Below are positions 17,005 through 26,394 of a stretch of DNA of 64,000 nt, in pieces. The DNA comes from Glycomyces paridis. GTDB taxonomy: Bacteria; Actinomycetota; Actinomycetes; Mycobacteriales; Micromonosporaceae. The notes beneath the pieces were generated by a model, which had not been told where the DNA came from, did no database searches, and saw nothing but the letters and a program-made list of their open reading frames with translations. The stretch's first letter is position 1; every line of letters starts with the position of its first letter. The DNA lies in NCBI RefSeq assembly GCF_004912155.1, contig NZ_STGX01000008.1, positions 51,574 through 115,573 on the forward strand. Reading direction: 5' to 3'. Both the position numbers and the translations under genes were made by a program.

Positions 17005-18669
17005 ATGACAGGCAGCGACAACGGTGCCGTCGCCATCGGGATCGACTTCGGCACGCTGTCGGGCCGCGTCGTCGTCGCATCGGTGGCCGACGGGCGCGAG
17101 CTCGCCAGCGCCGAGCACGTCTACACCCACGGCGCCATCGAGACGGCCCTCCCGGGCTCCGGCGTCCGCCTCCCGCGCAGCTGGGCCCTCCAGTCCCCGC
17201 AGGACTGGGTCGACGTCCTCAAGAACGCCGTCCCCGCGGCCCTGGCCGCCGCCGGCGTCACCGCCGACCGCGTCGTGGGCGTCGCCACCGACTTCACCGC
17301 CTGCACGATCCTCCCCACGACCGCCGACGGCACCCCGCTGTGCGAGCTCGACGACCTCAAGGACCGCCCGCACGCGTGGCCCAAGCTGTGGAAGCACCAC
17401 GCCGCGCAGGGCCAGGCCGACCGCATCAACGCCGTCGCCGCCGAGCGCGGCGAGTCGTGGCTGCCGCGCTACGGCGGCAAGATCTCCTCGGAGTGGGCCT
17501 ACGCCAAGGGCCTCCAGCTCCTCGAAGAGGACCGCGAGGTCTACGACCGGGCCGAACGCTGGATCGAGGCCGCCGACTGGATCATCTGGCAGCTGTGCGG
17601 CGAGGAGACCCGCAACGTCTGCACCGCCGGCTACAAGGGCATCGTGCAGGACGGCGAACGGCCCTCCCGCGAGTACCTGGCCGCGCTCAACCCCGACTTC
17701 GCCGGTTTCAACGCCAAGATGGAGCACCCGCTGTCGGCCCTGGGCGACCGGGCCGGCGGGATCACCGCGCAGGCCGCCGCCTGGACGGGCCTGAACGAGG
17801 GCACCACCGTCGCGGTCGGCAACGTCGACGCGCACGTCACCGCCGCCTCCGCGAAGGCCGTGGGCGCCGGGAAGCTCGTGGCGATCATGGGCACCAGCAC
17901 CTGCCACGTCGTCAACGGCGAGAACCTGACCGAGGCCCCGGGCATGTGCGGCGTCGTCCGCGACGGCATCACGCCGGGCCTGTGGGGCTACGAGGCCGGG
18001 CAGTCGGGCGTGGGCGACATCTTCGCGTGGTTCACCGCCAACGGCGTGCCCGCCGCCTACACCGAGGCCGCCGCCGCGAAGGGCGTCTCGATCCACGAGC
18101 ACCTGACCGAGCTGGCCGCCGAACAGCCCGTGGGCGCGCACGGCCTGGTCGCCCTCGACTGGCACTCGGGCAACCGCTCGGTCCTGGTCGACCACGACCT
18201 GCACGGCGTCGTCCTCGGCCTGGGCCTCCAGACGCGGCCCGAGGAGATCTACCGGGCGCTGGTCGAGGCGACCGCGTTCGGGACCCGCATGATCGTGGAG
18301 ACGCTGACGAAGTCGGGCGTGCCGATCGAGGAGTTCGTGGCCGCGGGCGGCCTGCTGAAGAACAAGTGGCTCATGCAGACCTACTCCGACGTGCTGCGGA
18401 TGCCGATCACCGTGCTCACCTCCGGGCAGGGCCCGGCGCTCGGCTCGGCCATCCACGCGGCGGTCGCCGCGGGGGAGTACCCGGACATCTACGCGGCCTC
18501 GGAGGCCATGGGCAAGGTCGAGCGGGACGCCTACGTCCCCGACCAGGCCCGCGCGGACGCCTACGACGAGCTGTACGCCGTCTACGAGGAGCTGCACGAC
18601 CACTTCGGGCGCGGCGGCTCGCGCGCCCTGCACACCCTGCACCGGATCGCCGCGGAGGCCGCCAAGTGA
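17005..18669 (+). CDS. araB: L-ribulokinase
   Basis: A 554-residue FGGY-family kinase that phosphorylates L-ribulose at C5. The N-terminal phosphate loop is GIDFGTLSGRVVV. The LKDRPHAWPKLWKHHAAQ and GMCGVV segments are typical of ribulokinases, and the C-terminal FGGY region is around VAAGGLLKNKWLMQTYSDV. ATG 17005 follows AAGGAGG; an open extension to 16912 crosses the putative operator and is rejected. First gene of araBDA; its stop overlaps the araD start. Confidence 0.95.
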   Translation: MTGSDNGAVAIGIDFGTLSGRVVVASVADGRELASAEHVYTHGAIETALPGSGVRLPRSWALQSPQDWVDVLKNAVPAALAAAGVTADRVVGVATDFTACTILPTTADGTPLCELDDLKDRPHAWPKLWKHHAAQGQADRINAVAAERGESWLPRYGGKISSEWAYAKGLQLLEEDREVYDRAERWIEAADWIIWQLCGEETRNVCTAGYKGIVQDGERPSREYLAALNPDFAGFNAKMEHPLSALGDRAGGITAQAAAWTGLNEGTTVAVGNVDAHVTAASAKAVGAGKLVAIMGTSTCHVVNGENLTEAPGMCGVVRDGITPGLWGYEAGQSGVGDIFAWFTANGVPAAYTEAAAAKGVSIHEHLTELAAEQPVGAHGLVALDWHSGNRSVLVDHDLHGVVLGLGLQTRPEEIYRALVEATAFGTRMIVETLTKSGVPIEEFVAAGGLLKNKWLMQTYSDVLRMPITVLTSGQGPALGSAIHAAVAAGEYPDIYAASEAMGKVERDAYVPDQARADAYDELYAVYEELHDHFGRGGSRALHTLHRIAAEAAK

Positions 18670-19355
18670 GCTACTCGTCCACTCCCGCCATCCAGGAGAT
18701 GAAGGCGCGCGTCTGCGCGCTCCACGCCGAGCTCCTGCGCTGGGGCCTGGTGACCTGGACCAGCGGCAACGTCTCGGGCCGCGTCCCGGGGACCGACCTC
18801 ATCGTCATCAAGCCCAGCGGCGTCTCCTACGACGACCTGGCGCCCGAGCTCATGGTCGTGACCGACCTGGACGGGAAGATCCTCGAAGGCGACCTCGCGC
18901 CCTCCTCCGACGCGGAGAGCCACAACGAGGTCTACCGGCGGATGCCCGAGGTCGGCGGGGTCGTGCACACGCACTCCCCGTACGCGACCGCGTGGGCGGC
19001 GCGGGCCGAGCCGATCCCGTGCGTGCTCACGGCGATGGCCGACGAGTTCGGCGGGGAGATCCCGCTGGGCCCGTTCGCGCTCATCGGCTCCGACGCGATC
19101 GGCAAGGGGATCGTGGAGACGCTCCGCGGCCACCGCTCCCCGGCGGTGATCATGCAGAACCACGGCGTGTTCACCATCGGCAAGGACCCGAAGTCGGCCG
19201 TGAAGGCCGCCGTCATGGCCGAGGACGTGGCGCGCACCGTCCACCTCTCGCGCCAGCTCGGCGCGACCGTGCCGATCCCGCAGGCCGACATCGACCGGCT
19301 CTACGACCGCTACCAGAACGTCTACGGCCAGCAGCCGGCCCCGAAGGAGCAGTAG
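18666..19355 (+). CDS. araD: L-ribulose-5-phosphate 4-epimerase
   Basis: A 229-residue class II aldolase-family enzyme converting L-ribulose 5-phosphate to D-xylulose 5-phosphate. The TSGNVSGR and KPSGVSYDDL motifs bind the phosphate, AESHNEVYR supplies the acid, and the zinc ligands are HTH (VVHTHSPYATAW) plus the His of QNHGVFTIG. The GTG overlaps the araB stop. Confidence 0.95.
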   Translation: MSYSSTPAIQEMKARVCALHAELLRWGLVTWTSGNVSGRVPGTDLIVIKPSGVSYDDLAPELMVVTDLDGKILEGDLAPSSDAESHNEVYRRMPEVGGVVHTHSPYATAWAARAEPIPCVLTAMADEFGGEIPLGPFALIGSDAIGKGIVETLRGHRSPAVIMQNHGVFTIGKDPKSAVKAAVMAEDVARTVHLSRQLGATVPIPQADIDRLYDRYQNVYGQQPAPKEQ

Positions 19356-19361
19356 GAAGTC

Positions 19362-20858
19362 ATGGGAAACAAGGAACTCTGGTTCGTCACGGGCAGCCAG
19401 CACCTGTACGGGCCCGAGGCGATCGAGCAGGTCGCGCAGAACTCGGCCGACATCGTCGCGGGGCTCGACGGCGCCGACGCGATCCCCGTCAAGGTGGTCG
19501 CCAAGCCGGTCCTGACCACGCCCGAGGAGATCCGGCGGGTCCTGCTGGAGGCGAACTCGTCCGACGACTGCATCGGCGTGATCGCCTGGATGCACACGTT
19601 CTCGCCCTCGAAGATGTGGATCGCCGGGCTCGGGGCCCTCCAGAAGCCCCTGCTGCACCTGCACACGCAGCACAACCGGGACCTGCCGTGGGCCGACATC
19701 GACATGGACTTCATGAACCTGAACCAGGCCGCCCACGGCGACCGCGAGTTCGGGTACATGCTCACGCGCCTGCGCCACCGCCGCAAGACCGTCGTCGGCC
19801 ACTGGGGCGACGCGCAGGTGCAGCGGCGCGTGGGCGACTGGGCCCGGGCCGCCTTGGGCTGGAACGAGGTCCAGAACCTCAAGCTCGTGCGCTTCGGCGA
19901 CAACATGCGGTACGTGGGCGTCACCGAGGGCGACAAGGTCGAGGCGCAGATCCGCCTCGGCGTCGAGGTGAACACGTACGGCGTCAACGAGCTGGTCGAG
20001 CGCGTCGCGTCCATCGAGGACAAGGCCGTCGACGAGCTGGCGGCGGTCTACGAGGCCGACTACGACGTGGTGCCGGAGCTGCGCGCCGGCGGCGCGCGCC
20101 ACGAGTCGCTGCGCGACGCGGCCCGCATCGAGCTGGGCCTGCGCTCCGTTCTCGAGGAGCACGGCGCGAAGGCGTTCACCGACACCTTCGAGGACCTCGG
20201 GAAGCTCAAGCAGCTCCCGGGCATCGCGGTGCAGCGCCTCATGGCCGACGGCTACGGCTTCGGCGGCGAGGGCGACTGGAAGACCGCGGTCCTGGTGCGG
20301 CTCATGAAGGTCATGGCGACGGGTCTCGAAGGCGGCACGTCCTTCATGGAGGACTACACCTACAACCTCGGCTCGGAGACCCCGCAGATCCTCGGGGCGC
20401 ACATGCTCGAAGTGTGCCCCACGATCGCGTCCGAGCAGCCGACCGCGGAGATCCACCCGCTGGGCATCGGCGGCAAGGAGGACCCGGTGCGCCTGGTCTT
20501 CACGGCCCCGCCCGGCCCGGCCCTCATGGTCGGCCTCCTCGACCTCGGCACCCGGCTCCGCCTGGTGGCCAACGAGGTCGACGCGGTCGAGCCCGACGAG
20601 GACCTCCCGAACCTGCCGGTCGCGCGCGCCGTGTGGGTGCCCCGCCCCGACCTCCAGACCTCCGCCGAGGCCTGGCTGACCGCCGGCGGCCCGCACCACA
20701 CCTCGTTCACGCAGGCCTTCGGCCGCGAGGTCATGGAGGACTTCGCCGAGATCGCCGGGATCGAACTGGTGACCATCGGCGCGGACACCAACGCCCGCGA
20801 GTTCAAGCAGGAGCTGCGCTGGAACCAGGTCTACCACCACCTCGAGGGCGGTATCTGA
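19362..20858 (+). CDS. araA: L-arabinose isomerase
   Basis: A 498-residue, manganese-dependent enzyme that isomerises L-arabinose to L-ribulose. It begins with the family start [18 protein letters not shown] and holds [23 protein letters not shown] and HHTSFTQAF. The full length suggests it is active. It closes the araBDA operon (6-base gap after araD), which together with the first two enzymes feeds arabinose into the pentose phosphate pathway. No transporter is encoded nearby. Confidence 0.96.
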   Translation: MGNKELWFVTGSQHLYGPEAIEQVAQNSADIVAGLDGADAIPVKVVAKPVLTTPEEIRRVLLEANSSDDCIGVIAWMHTFSPSKMWIAGLGALQKPLLHLHTQHNRDLPWADIDMDFMNLNQAAHGDREFGYMLTRLRHRRKTVVGHWGDAQVQRRVGDWARAALGWNEVQNLKLVRFGDNMRYVGVTEGDKVEAQIRLGVEVNTYGVNELVERVASIEDKAVDELAAVYEADYDVVPELRAGGARHESLRDAARIELGLRSVLEEHGAKAFTDTFEDLGKLKQLPGIAVQRLMADGYGFGGEGDWKTAVLVRLMKVMATGLEGGTSFMEDYTYNLGSETPQILGAHMLEVCPTIASEQPTAEIHPLGIGGKEDPVRLVFTAPPGPALMVGLLDLGTRLRLVANEVDAVEPDEDLPNLPVARAVWVPRPDLQTSAEAWLTAGGPHHTSFTQAFGREVMEDFAEIAGIELVTIGADTNAREFKQELRWNQVYHHLEGGI

Positions 20859-20869
20859 TCCGATGTGGA

Positions 20870-20897
20870 GGGCGGGCCCGGTCTCGGGCCCGCCCTT
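20870..20897. terminator. Bidirectional terminator between araA and the LuxR-type gene
   Basis: GGGCGGGCCCG (20870-20880) pairs perfectly with 20885-20895 across a 4-base loop, between two convergent genes. Confidence 0.8.
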
Positions 20898-20908
20898 CGC
20901 GTTCGCGG

Positions 20909-21202
20909 CTACCGCTCCGAGCGCATGGCGACCTCGCCGATGCTGCCCTCGGGGAGGGACTTGGGGTCGACCAGGCCGCGCATCGTGGCGATCACCACCA
21001 TCTGGAGCGTGGTCTCGGCGCCGAGCTTCTCGCAGATGGCGTCGATGTGGCGGCGGAGGTGGCGGGCGGAGATGCCCAGCCACGCGGCGGCGGTGTGCTG
21101 GTTCGGCGCGGCGATGACGTGCGAGAGCACCTGGAGTTCCGCCTCGGTGAGCGTCGCTGCCGTCTGATCGTCGCTGGTGATGCCCGGTCCGGTAGGACTC
21201 AC
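20909..21202 (-). CDS. Small LuxR-type DNA-binding protein (HTH domain only)
   Basis: 97 residues, almost all a LuxR/GerE helix-turn-helix: LTEAELQVLSHVIAAPNQHTAAAWLGISARHLRRHIDAICEKL, with a short tail. There is no receiver or sensor domain. The family usually activates transcription by binding short palindromes. The GTG at 21202 is chosen from the domain boundary. It is the last minus-strand gene of the peptide cluster, 182 bases after the second P450, with its own promoter, and may regulate the cluster. Confidence 0.82.
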   Translation of the reverse strand: MSPTGPGITSDDQTAATLTEAELQVLSHVIAAPNQHTAAAWLGISARHLRRHIDAICEKLGAETTLQMVVIATMRGLVDPKSLPEGSIGEVAMRSER

Positions 21203-21315
21203 ATGCGGTCCCTTCCCCCGCTGTGGCGGCGGGGTGCAGTCGAGATTCGAGGGGGTGTCGGTCCCTGTCGGGTCCCGGCCCGCGGCGCCGAAACCGCGGC
21301 CGTCCGATCGGGACG

Positions 21316-21344
21316 ATCGTAATGAACCGCCGCCACCGGCCCAA
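21316..21344 (-). promoter_or_regulatory. Promoter of the small LuxR-type gene
   Basis: On the minus strand TTGGGC (21344-21339), a 17-base spacer and TACGAT (21321-21316). The leader would be about 105 bases. Confidence 0.45.
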
Positions 21345-21384
21345 AGCATCCGATAACCGGTCGACGGCCTTGGCGCGCAGCGGT

Positions 21385-22497
21385 TCAGACGAGCCATCGG
21401 CGCATCCCCGGCGTCAGGTCCCACCCGTCCGCGTCGAGCCGCATCCCGGCCAGCGCGTCGATCCCCGCGGCCTCCAGGAGCCCGGCGACCGCCCTGCGCG
21501 CCAGGGGCGCGCCGATGCAGGCGTGGCGGCCCCGGCCGAAGGACACGTGCGGCGGCCCCTCGCGGTCGGCGCGGAGACGCTCGGGCTCGGGGAACCGCCG
21601 CGGGTCCCGGTTCGCCGAGAGCAGGACCAGCACCACCTGGTCCCCGGCCCGGATCTCCTTGCCGCGCAGCACGAAGGCCTCGCGGGCGATCCGCACGGCG
21701 AAGTGGAACGGGGCGGCGAGACGCAGCAGCTCCTCGACGAACCCGTCGCGGTTCCCGGTGAAGTCGGCCCACAGCCCCGGCTCGGCCCCGAGACGCTCCA
21801 CGGCGTACACGGCCACGCTCAGCGTCGGTTCGACGGCACCGGTGAGGACCTGCGCGTAGACGGCCGTGGCGTCCTCGCCGTCGAGGACGCCGTCCTCGCG
21901 CGCGTCGGCGAGCGCCGCCCCCAGCGGCCCTCGCCGGGCCGCGACCGCCGCCGCGGCGTACGCGCCCAGCGCCTCGTGAGCGGCGAGGGCCTCGGCCAGG
22001 CGCCGCTCGGTGACGTCGGCGCCCGACATCGCGGCGAGGATCGCCTCCGCCCACGCCGAGAGCTCGGCGAAGTCGGACCCGTCCGCGAGCAGCCCCGTCA
22101 GTCCCGCGCCGATCGCCTCGCGCAGCCGTCCAGGCGTCGGCCCGTGCCGCAGCGCCTCGCCGGTCGCGCGTGCGGCGGCCTCGACGTGCCCGGGCCGGAA
22201 GAGCGGGTGCATGGCCCGCCGCAGCGCCGTGTGCCGGGGCGGGTCGGTGAACGCCGGCCACCGGTCGACGAACGCGTGCCACCGGCCCAGCGGGCTCTCA
22301 GGGTCGGCCGGCGCCTGCGGGGCCGCGGGCTGCGCCGCGAGGCGCCGGTCCGTCAGCAGCGCCGCGACGTCGTCGTAGCGCGTCACGAACCACGAGTCCG
22401 CCCCGGCGTCCCACATGACGGGGGCGCGCTCGCGCAGGGCGTTGAACCAGCGCGTGGGCCTCGGCAGCGCCTCGGGCGCGTCCGCCTGAACGTCCAT
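21385..22497 (-). CDS. Cytochrome P450 (second of the cluster)
   Basis: 370 residues. The heme-ligand motif is FGRGRHACIG (Cys327), ExxR is EELLR, and the I-helix oxygen-activation site reads GAVEPT, keeping the acid and the Thr. It is short at the N-terminus for a bacterial P450 (usually about 400). Its start lies 9 bases after the stop of the first P450, so both are in one operon. It is likely to tailor the cluster product; substrate unknown. Needs a ferredoxin and reductase from elsewhere. Confidence 0.87.
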   Translation of the reverse strand: MDVQADAPEALPRPTRWFNALRERAPVMWDAGADSWFVTRYDDVAALLTDRRLAAQPAAPQAPADPESPLGRWHAFVDRWPAFTDPPRHTALRRAMHPLFRPGHVEAAARATGEALRHGPTPGRLREAIGAGLTGLLADGSDFAELSAWAEAILAAMSGADVTERRLAEALAAHEALGAYAAAAVAARRGPLGAALADAREDGVLDGEDATAVYAQVLTGAVEPTLSVAVYAVERLGAEPGLWADFTGNRDGFVEELLRLAAPFHFAVRIAREAFVLRGKEIRAGDQVVLVLLSANRDPRRFPEPERLRADREGPPHVSFGRGRHACIGAPLARRAVAGLLEAAGIDALAGMRLDADGWDLTPGMRRWLV

Positions 22498-22506
22498 CGT
22501 GGATCG

Positions 22507-23676
22507 TCACCACTCCACCGGCAGCGCGGTGACCCCGTAGGAGGCCGCCGTGTCCTGCATCGGGACCTCGTGCGGGTCGACCGCGAGCCGCAGTCCCGGG
22601 AACCGGGCGAACAGCTCCTCGAAGACGATCCCGATCTCGATCCTGGCGAAGTTGTGGCCCAGGCACTGGTGCGGCCCGTACCCGAAGGCCAGGTGCGAGG
22701 CCCGGCCCAGGTCCGGCCGGAACGACCCGGCGTCCTCGAACCGGTCGGGGTCCCGGTTCGCCACCGCGATCGCCGCGACCACCGGCTGCCCGGCCGCGAC
22801 CGCGCCCCCGGCGACCTCGGCGTCACCCGTGGGGACCCGCACGACGCCCAGGTTGTTGGTGGGCAGGAACCGCAGCAGCTCCTCCACCTCCGCGTCGCGC
22901 CCGGCCGGGTCGGCGAAGCGCCGCTCCTCCTTCGCCTCCTCGGCCAGGTAGTAGAAGGCGCCCATGCCGAGGACGTGCGAGACCGGGGCGTGCCCGGCCA
23001 TGCGCAGCGCGAGCGCGAACGACGCCGCGACCCCGTCGGTGACCTCCTCCTCGGCCATGAGGTCGCTGAGCAGGTCCTCGCCCGGCGCGCGCCGCTTCGC
23101 GGCGGCCAGCGCCACGAGCGCGTCCCACATCGCCTGCATCGCACCGAGCTCGTCGGCCTCCGGGTCGTCGCCGTCGATGACCTCGATCTGCGCGGTGAGC
23201 AGCGACTCCAGCTCGGGCGGGACGCCGAGCAGGTCGCACACCACCCGCGCCGGGGTCGGCCACGCGAAGGCCGCGAAGAAGTCGACGGGCGAGCCGAGGC
23301 CGCGCATCCGCTCCAGCTCCTCCACGACGATCGCCCGGATGCGCGGGGCGGCCCTGCGCGCGGCCCGCATCGTGAAGCGGCCGTTGAGGAGCCGCCGGTA
23401 CCGGGCGTGCTCCTCGCCGTCGAGGCCGAAGAACCAGCCGGGGATCGCCTCGCCGCCGTCCAGCGGCGGCGGCTCGTTCACCATCGACGCGAACCCCGGG
23501 TCGGCCAGCACCGACTTCGTCGCGTCGAAGGAGGCGAGGAGCCACGCGGGCCGCCCGCTCGGGGTCGCCAGGGGCGCGATCCCCGACGCGTCCCGCGCCT
23601 CCTCGTACTCCGCGATCGCCCCGAACGGGCAGCGCCTCGTCAGGCCCTCGGCTCCGGGCATGGGCAGTGCGGTCAT
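22507..23676 (-). CDS. Cytochrome P450 (first of the cluster), unusual I-helix
   Basis: 389 residues. Heme motif FGYGPHQCLG (Cys338), ExxR at 266-269. The I-helix motif normally written AG-x-E-T-T is AGHAPV (227-232): the acid is Ala and the conserved Thr is Val. Such changes occur in P450s that do not perform ordinary hydroxylation, such as ring-coupling enzymes, so the reaction cannot be assumed. It begins one base after the stop of the synthetase-like gene. Confidence 0.88.
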   Translation of the reverse strand: MTALPMPGAEGLTRRCPFGAIAEYEEARDASGIAPLATPSGRPAWLLASFDATKSVLADPGFASMVNEPPPLDGGEAIPGWFFGLDGEEHARYRRLLNGRFTMRAARRAAPRIRAIVVEELERMRGLGSPVDFFAAFAWPTPARVVCDLLGVPPELESLLTAQIEVIDGDDPEADELGAMQAMWDALVALAAAKRRAPGEDLLSDLMAEEEVTDGVAASFALALRMAGHAPVSHVLGMGAFYYLAEEAKEERRFADPAGRDAEVEELLRFLPTNNLGVVRVPTGDAEVAGGAVAAGQPVVAAIAVANRDPDRFEDAGSFRPDLGRASHLAFGYGPHQCLGHNFARIEIGIVFEELFARFPGLRLAVDPHEVPMQDTAASYGVTALPVEW

Positions 23677-23677
23677 G

Positions 23678-25105
23678 TCACGCCTCCTCGTCGGCGGTCG
23701 GTTCGTTCCGGCGGTGGGCCCGCGGGCCCGCGTCCGCCACGAGGCGGCCGACGCCGTCCCGCGCGTACAGCTGCGCCCGCTGCGTCGAGAGCAGGCCTTC
23801 GAGCACCGTGAGCAGGCGCTCCCAGCCGATGAACATCCCGACCATGCCCGGCGGGGCCGATTCGAGCGCCTCGGACAGGTACCCGTACCGCTCCTGCGCG
23901 TCCTCGATCCCGGCCAGCCGGAGGTTCTCCTCGAACTGGTCCCGGTTCGCGTACGCGCGCACGTGCGCGACCTCGATCCCCTTGAGGTACAGCTCCGCGT
24001 CGGCGATGCGCTCGCCGCCGTCGGGGCCCGTCTCGCGCCGGGAGGTGATCGAGCGGACCGGGTAGGCCGAGCCGCCGCCCTCGCCCTCGCCCCACGACAG
24101 CGGCAGGTACGCCTCCCAGGCCGGGTTCCATTGCAGTGCGACGGCGGCGGGCACGTCAGCGCCGGGCATGACGTACGAGGCGGCGGTGTCCAGGACGCGG
24201 TGCACCGTCGCCGCGTCGGCCTCGCCGGCCTCGATCGCCAGCCGCACCTCGGCGCCCGGCCGCTCCAGCGCCGACTCCTCGCCCTCCAGGACGATCACCG
24301 CGGCCCCGGCCCGCTCCAGTCGCTCGACCAGGACGCGCCGCGCCGCCGCCGACCAGGTCGCCGGAACGGTGAACAGCGTGACCTGCTCCAGCGGCACCTG
24401 ACGGCCCGTCGCCGCCACGTCCGGCATCCCCTGCGGCGCGCTCACCGTGAAGTCCACCTCGCCCAGGTCCACCCCGGCCGCCTTCGACAGCGTCCGCACC
24501 AGGTCCTCGACCTGCGCCATGCAGGCGCCCAGGCCCTCGAACGTGGTCGCGAACACCAGCTGCTCGAACTCCATCAGGTAGTGCTCGGAGGCCGCCGCCC
24601 CGTCCCCGGACTCGAAGCGCATGCAGCGCCCGAACGTGTAGCTGCGGTCCAGGCCCTCGGCGAGCGCCGTGTACAGCGGGAACTCCGGCGACTGGAGCAC
24701 CCGCAGGTCGAGGTCGCCGATCCGGCTGTGCGACAGGCGGAACTCCTCGGCGCCGTACTCCTCCGAGCGCGCCCACGCCATCGGCAGCACGATCTCCTCG
24801 AACCCCCGCTCCTCCAGCCACGCCCGCGCGGTCCGCCGCAGCCGCGCCGCCGACGAGAGGTGCCCGGCCGGGCGCACCGCGAGCCTCGGACGGCGCCGCG
24901 CCCCCGACCCCGCGGCGTCGGCCTCGATCTTCTCCACGGTGAACCGGGCCGCCTCGGTGCGCGTCCCGAACACCACCGCCGCCGTCTCCCGCGGCAGTCC
25001 CCGGGGGACGCCGTCGAGCTCGATCCAGCCGCGCATCGTCGCCAGGTAGTCCGTGCCCTTGTCACGGATCAGCCACCCTGCCAGTCGCTCCATTGAGTCC
25101 TCCAT
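23678..25105 (-). CDS. Class IIb aminoacyl-tRNA-synthetase-like enzyme in the peptide cluster
   Basis: 475 residues, resembling the catalytic core of Asp/Asn/Lys-tRNA synthetases. A motif 1-like helix ends in GFEEIVLPMAW. Motif 2 has the ATP-binding Arg in MRFES (R163) and MEFEQL after it. Motif 3 is GMFIGWERLL (R430), with the family block LKGIEVAHVRAY before it. I see no OB-fold or other anticodon-binding domain, so it is not a normal translation enzyme. It probably makes an aminoacyl-adenylate and passes the amino acid to a peptide, tRNA or small molecule. Starts: ATG 25105 (GGGAGGA 8 bases upstream) or ATG 25093 (GGAGGA 4 bases upstream). Confidence 0.82.
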   Translation of the reverse strand: MEDSMERLAGWLIRDKGTDYLATMRGWIELDGVPRGLPRETAAVVFGTRTEAARFTVEKIEADAAGSGARRRPRLAVRPAGHLSSAARLRRTARAWLEERGFEEIVLPMAWARSEEYGAEEFRLSHSRIGDLDLRVLQSPEFPLYTALAEGLDRSYTFGRCMRFESGDGAAASEHYLMEFEQLVFATTFEGLGACMAQVEDLVRTLSKAAGVDLGEVDFTVSAPQGMPDVAATGRQVPLEQVTLFTVPATWSAAARRVLVERLERAGAAVIVLEGEESALERPGAEVRLAIEAGEADAATVHRVLDTAASYVMPGADVPAAVALQWNPAWEAYLPLSWGEGEGGGSAYPVRSITSRRETGPDGGERIADAELYLKGIEVAHVRAYANRDQFEENLRLAGIEDAQERYGYLSEALESAPPGMVGMFIGWERLLTVLEGLLSTQRAQLYARDGVGRLVADAGPRAHRRNEPTADEEA

Positions 25106-25157
25106 CCGAACGTTCCTCCCGGCGCCGTCGCCGGACGCCGCTGCACCGCACCGCCGC

Positions 25158-26363
25158 TCAGGCGGGCTGCTCCGCGCGAGCCGGAGCCCCGCGTCCGACC
25201 CGCGCCGCGGGCCCGAGCCGGCCCGCGGCCACGACCGCCGCGCACGCCGCCGCCGCGCCCAGCGCGCACCACCGCACGGCCCCCTCGACGCCCACCGCCT
25301 CCCACAGCAGCCCGGCGACCAGGTCCCCGAACGCCATCGAGAGCCCCAGGACGGCGCTCATGATCGACGACATCGTCGCCCGCAGCTCGTCGGGGAACAA
25401 CTGCTGCGCCCGCATCGAGTTGAGGCACATGAGCAGTCCCGTCAGCGCCTCGGCGGCCAGCAGGGCCGCGCCCGTCCCCACCGCCCCCGCGCCGACCGCG
25501 AACAGCGCCGCGCACGTGAGGAGCACCCCCGCCGGCAGCACCGCCCCGACCGGGAACCGCTCGGTGAACTTCGTCGCCCACGCCCCCACCGCCGAGGCCA
25601 CCGTGAACACCAGCAGCACCATTCCCAGCGCCTCGGCCTCGAAGCCGATGGGCCCCAACGCGAGCGGCTGCCACGTCAGGATCACCACGGTGAGCACGAA
25701 CCCGATCACCGCCGTGTACAGCAACTGCGTGCGGATCTCCCCGCGCACCGCGAGCGCGAAACCGCGCCCCAGCAGCCGCAGCGTCGAGTCCTCGGTCCCC
25801 GAGCGGTACTCCGGCCAGCGCAGCCGCACCCACAGCGCCACCGGCAGCAGCAGCGCCCCGGCGGCGACGAGCGCGGTCTCCACGTCGATCCGGCCGGTGG
25901 TGAGGAACACCGCCCCCGCGGCGGCGGCCGAGGCCGACCACCGCACGATGTGGACCTTGCGCACCACCTCGGCCACGCCCTCGTCGCCGATCTCCTCGTG
26001 GAGCCGGTTGAGGACCAGCGCCGTCGGGGCCCCCGAGTAGCAGGACTGGCCGATGCCCCACAGCGCCAAGGCGACCGTGATGAGCAGCATCGACTGCGAG
26101 AGCCCGAACGCCATGAGGCCCAGCCCCCACAGGCCGACGCCCGCCACGAGCATCCGGCGCTGGCCGTACTTGTCTCCCCAGGCGCCGCTCGGCGTCTCCA
26201 CGAGGTTCGCGAGCACGCCCGAGACCGCCAGCGCCACGCCGATCATCGCGCCGGTGAGGCCCCCGTTCATCATGTGGACGACGACGGTGGCGCCGAACAC
26301 GAAGTCCGCGAAGGACACCAGGGCGACGAGCGCGCACAGGCGGCGCACCAGGACAGTTCTCAC
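25158..26363 (-). CDS. MFS transporter, likely product exporter
   Basis: 401 residues with about 12 hydrophobic segments and the MFS loop 2-3 signature GAWGDKYGQRRML. Placed in the middle of the peptide-modification operon, it probably exports the product and may give self-protection. The GTG at 26363 follows GGAG, and the gene begins 31 bases after the radical SAM stop. Substrate not inferable from sequence. Confidence 0.87.
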   Translation of the reverse strand: MRTVLVRRLCALVALVSFADFVFGATVVVHMMNGGLTGAMIGVALAVSGVLANLVETPSGAWGDKYGQRRMLVAGVGLWGLGLMAFGLSQSMLLITVALALWGIGQSCYSGAPTALVLNRLHEEIGDEGVAEVVRKVHIVRWSASAAAAGAVFLTTGRIDVETALVAAGALLLPVALWVRLRWPEYRSGTEDSTLRLLGRGFALAVRGEIRTQLLYTAVIGFVLTVVILTWQPLALGPIGFEAEALGMVLLVFTVASAVGAWATKFTERFPVGAVLPAGVLLTCAALFAVGAGAVGTGAALLAAEALTGLLMCLNSMRAQQLFPDELRATMSSIMSAVLGLSMAFGDLVAGLLWEAVGVEGAVRWCALGAAAACAAVVAAGRLGPAARVGRGAPARAEQPA

Positions 26364-26394
26364 GAGCGCTCCATTCTCATTGCGGCCGCGGCCC

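Noticed and set aside
18582..21344. A 920-codon open frame on the minus strand across araB-araD-araA
   Set aside because: It is the reverse of the arabinose genes, with low-complexity Val/Gly/Arg/His product and no ribosome site; open only because of the high GC.
21223..23811. An 862-codon plus-strand frame over the P450 genes
   Set aside because: Arg/Pro/Gly-rich product typical of antisense frames; both minus-strand P450s have clear motifs.
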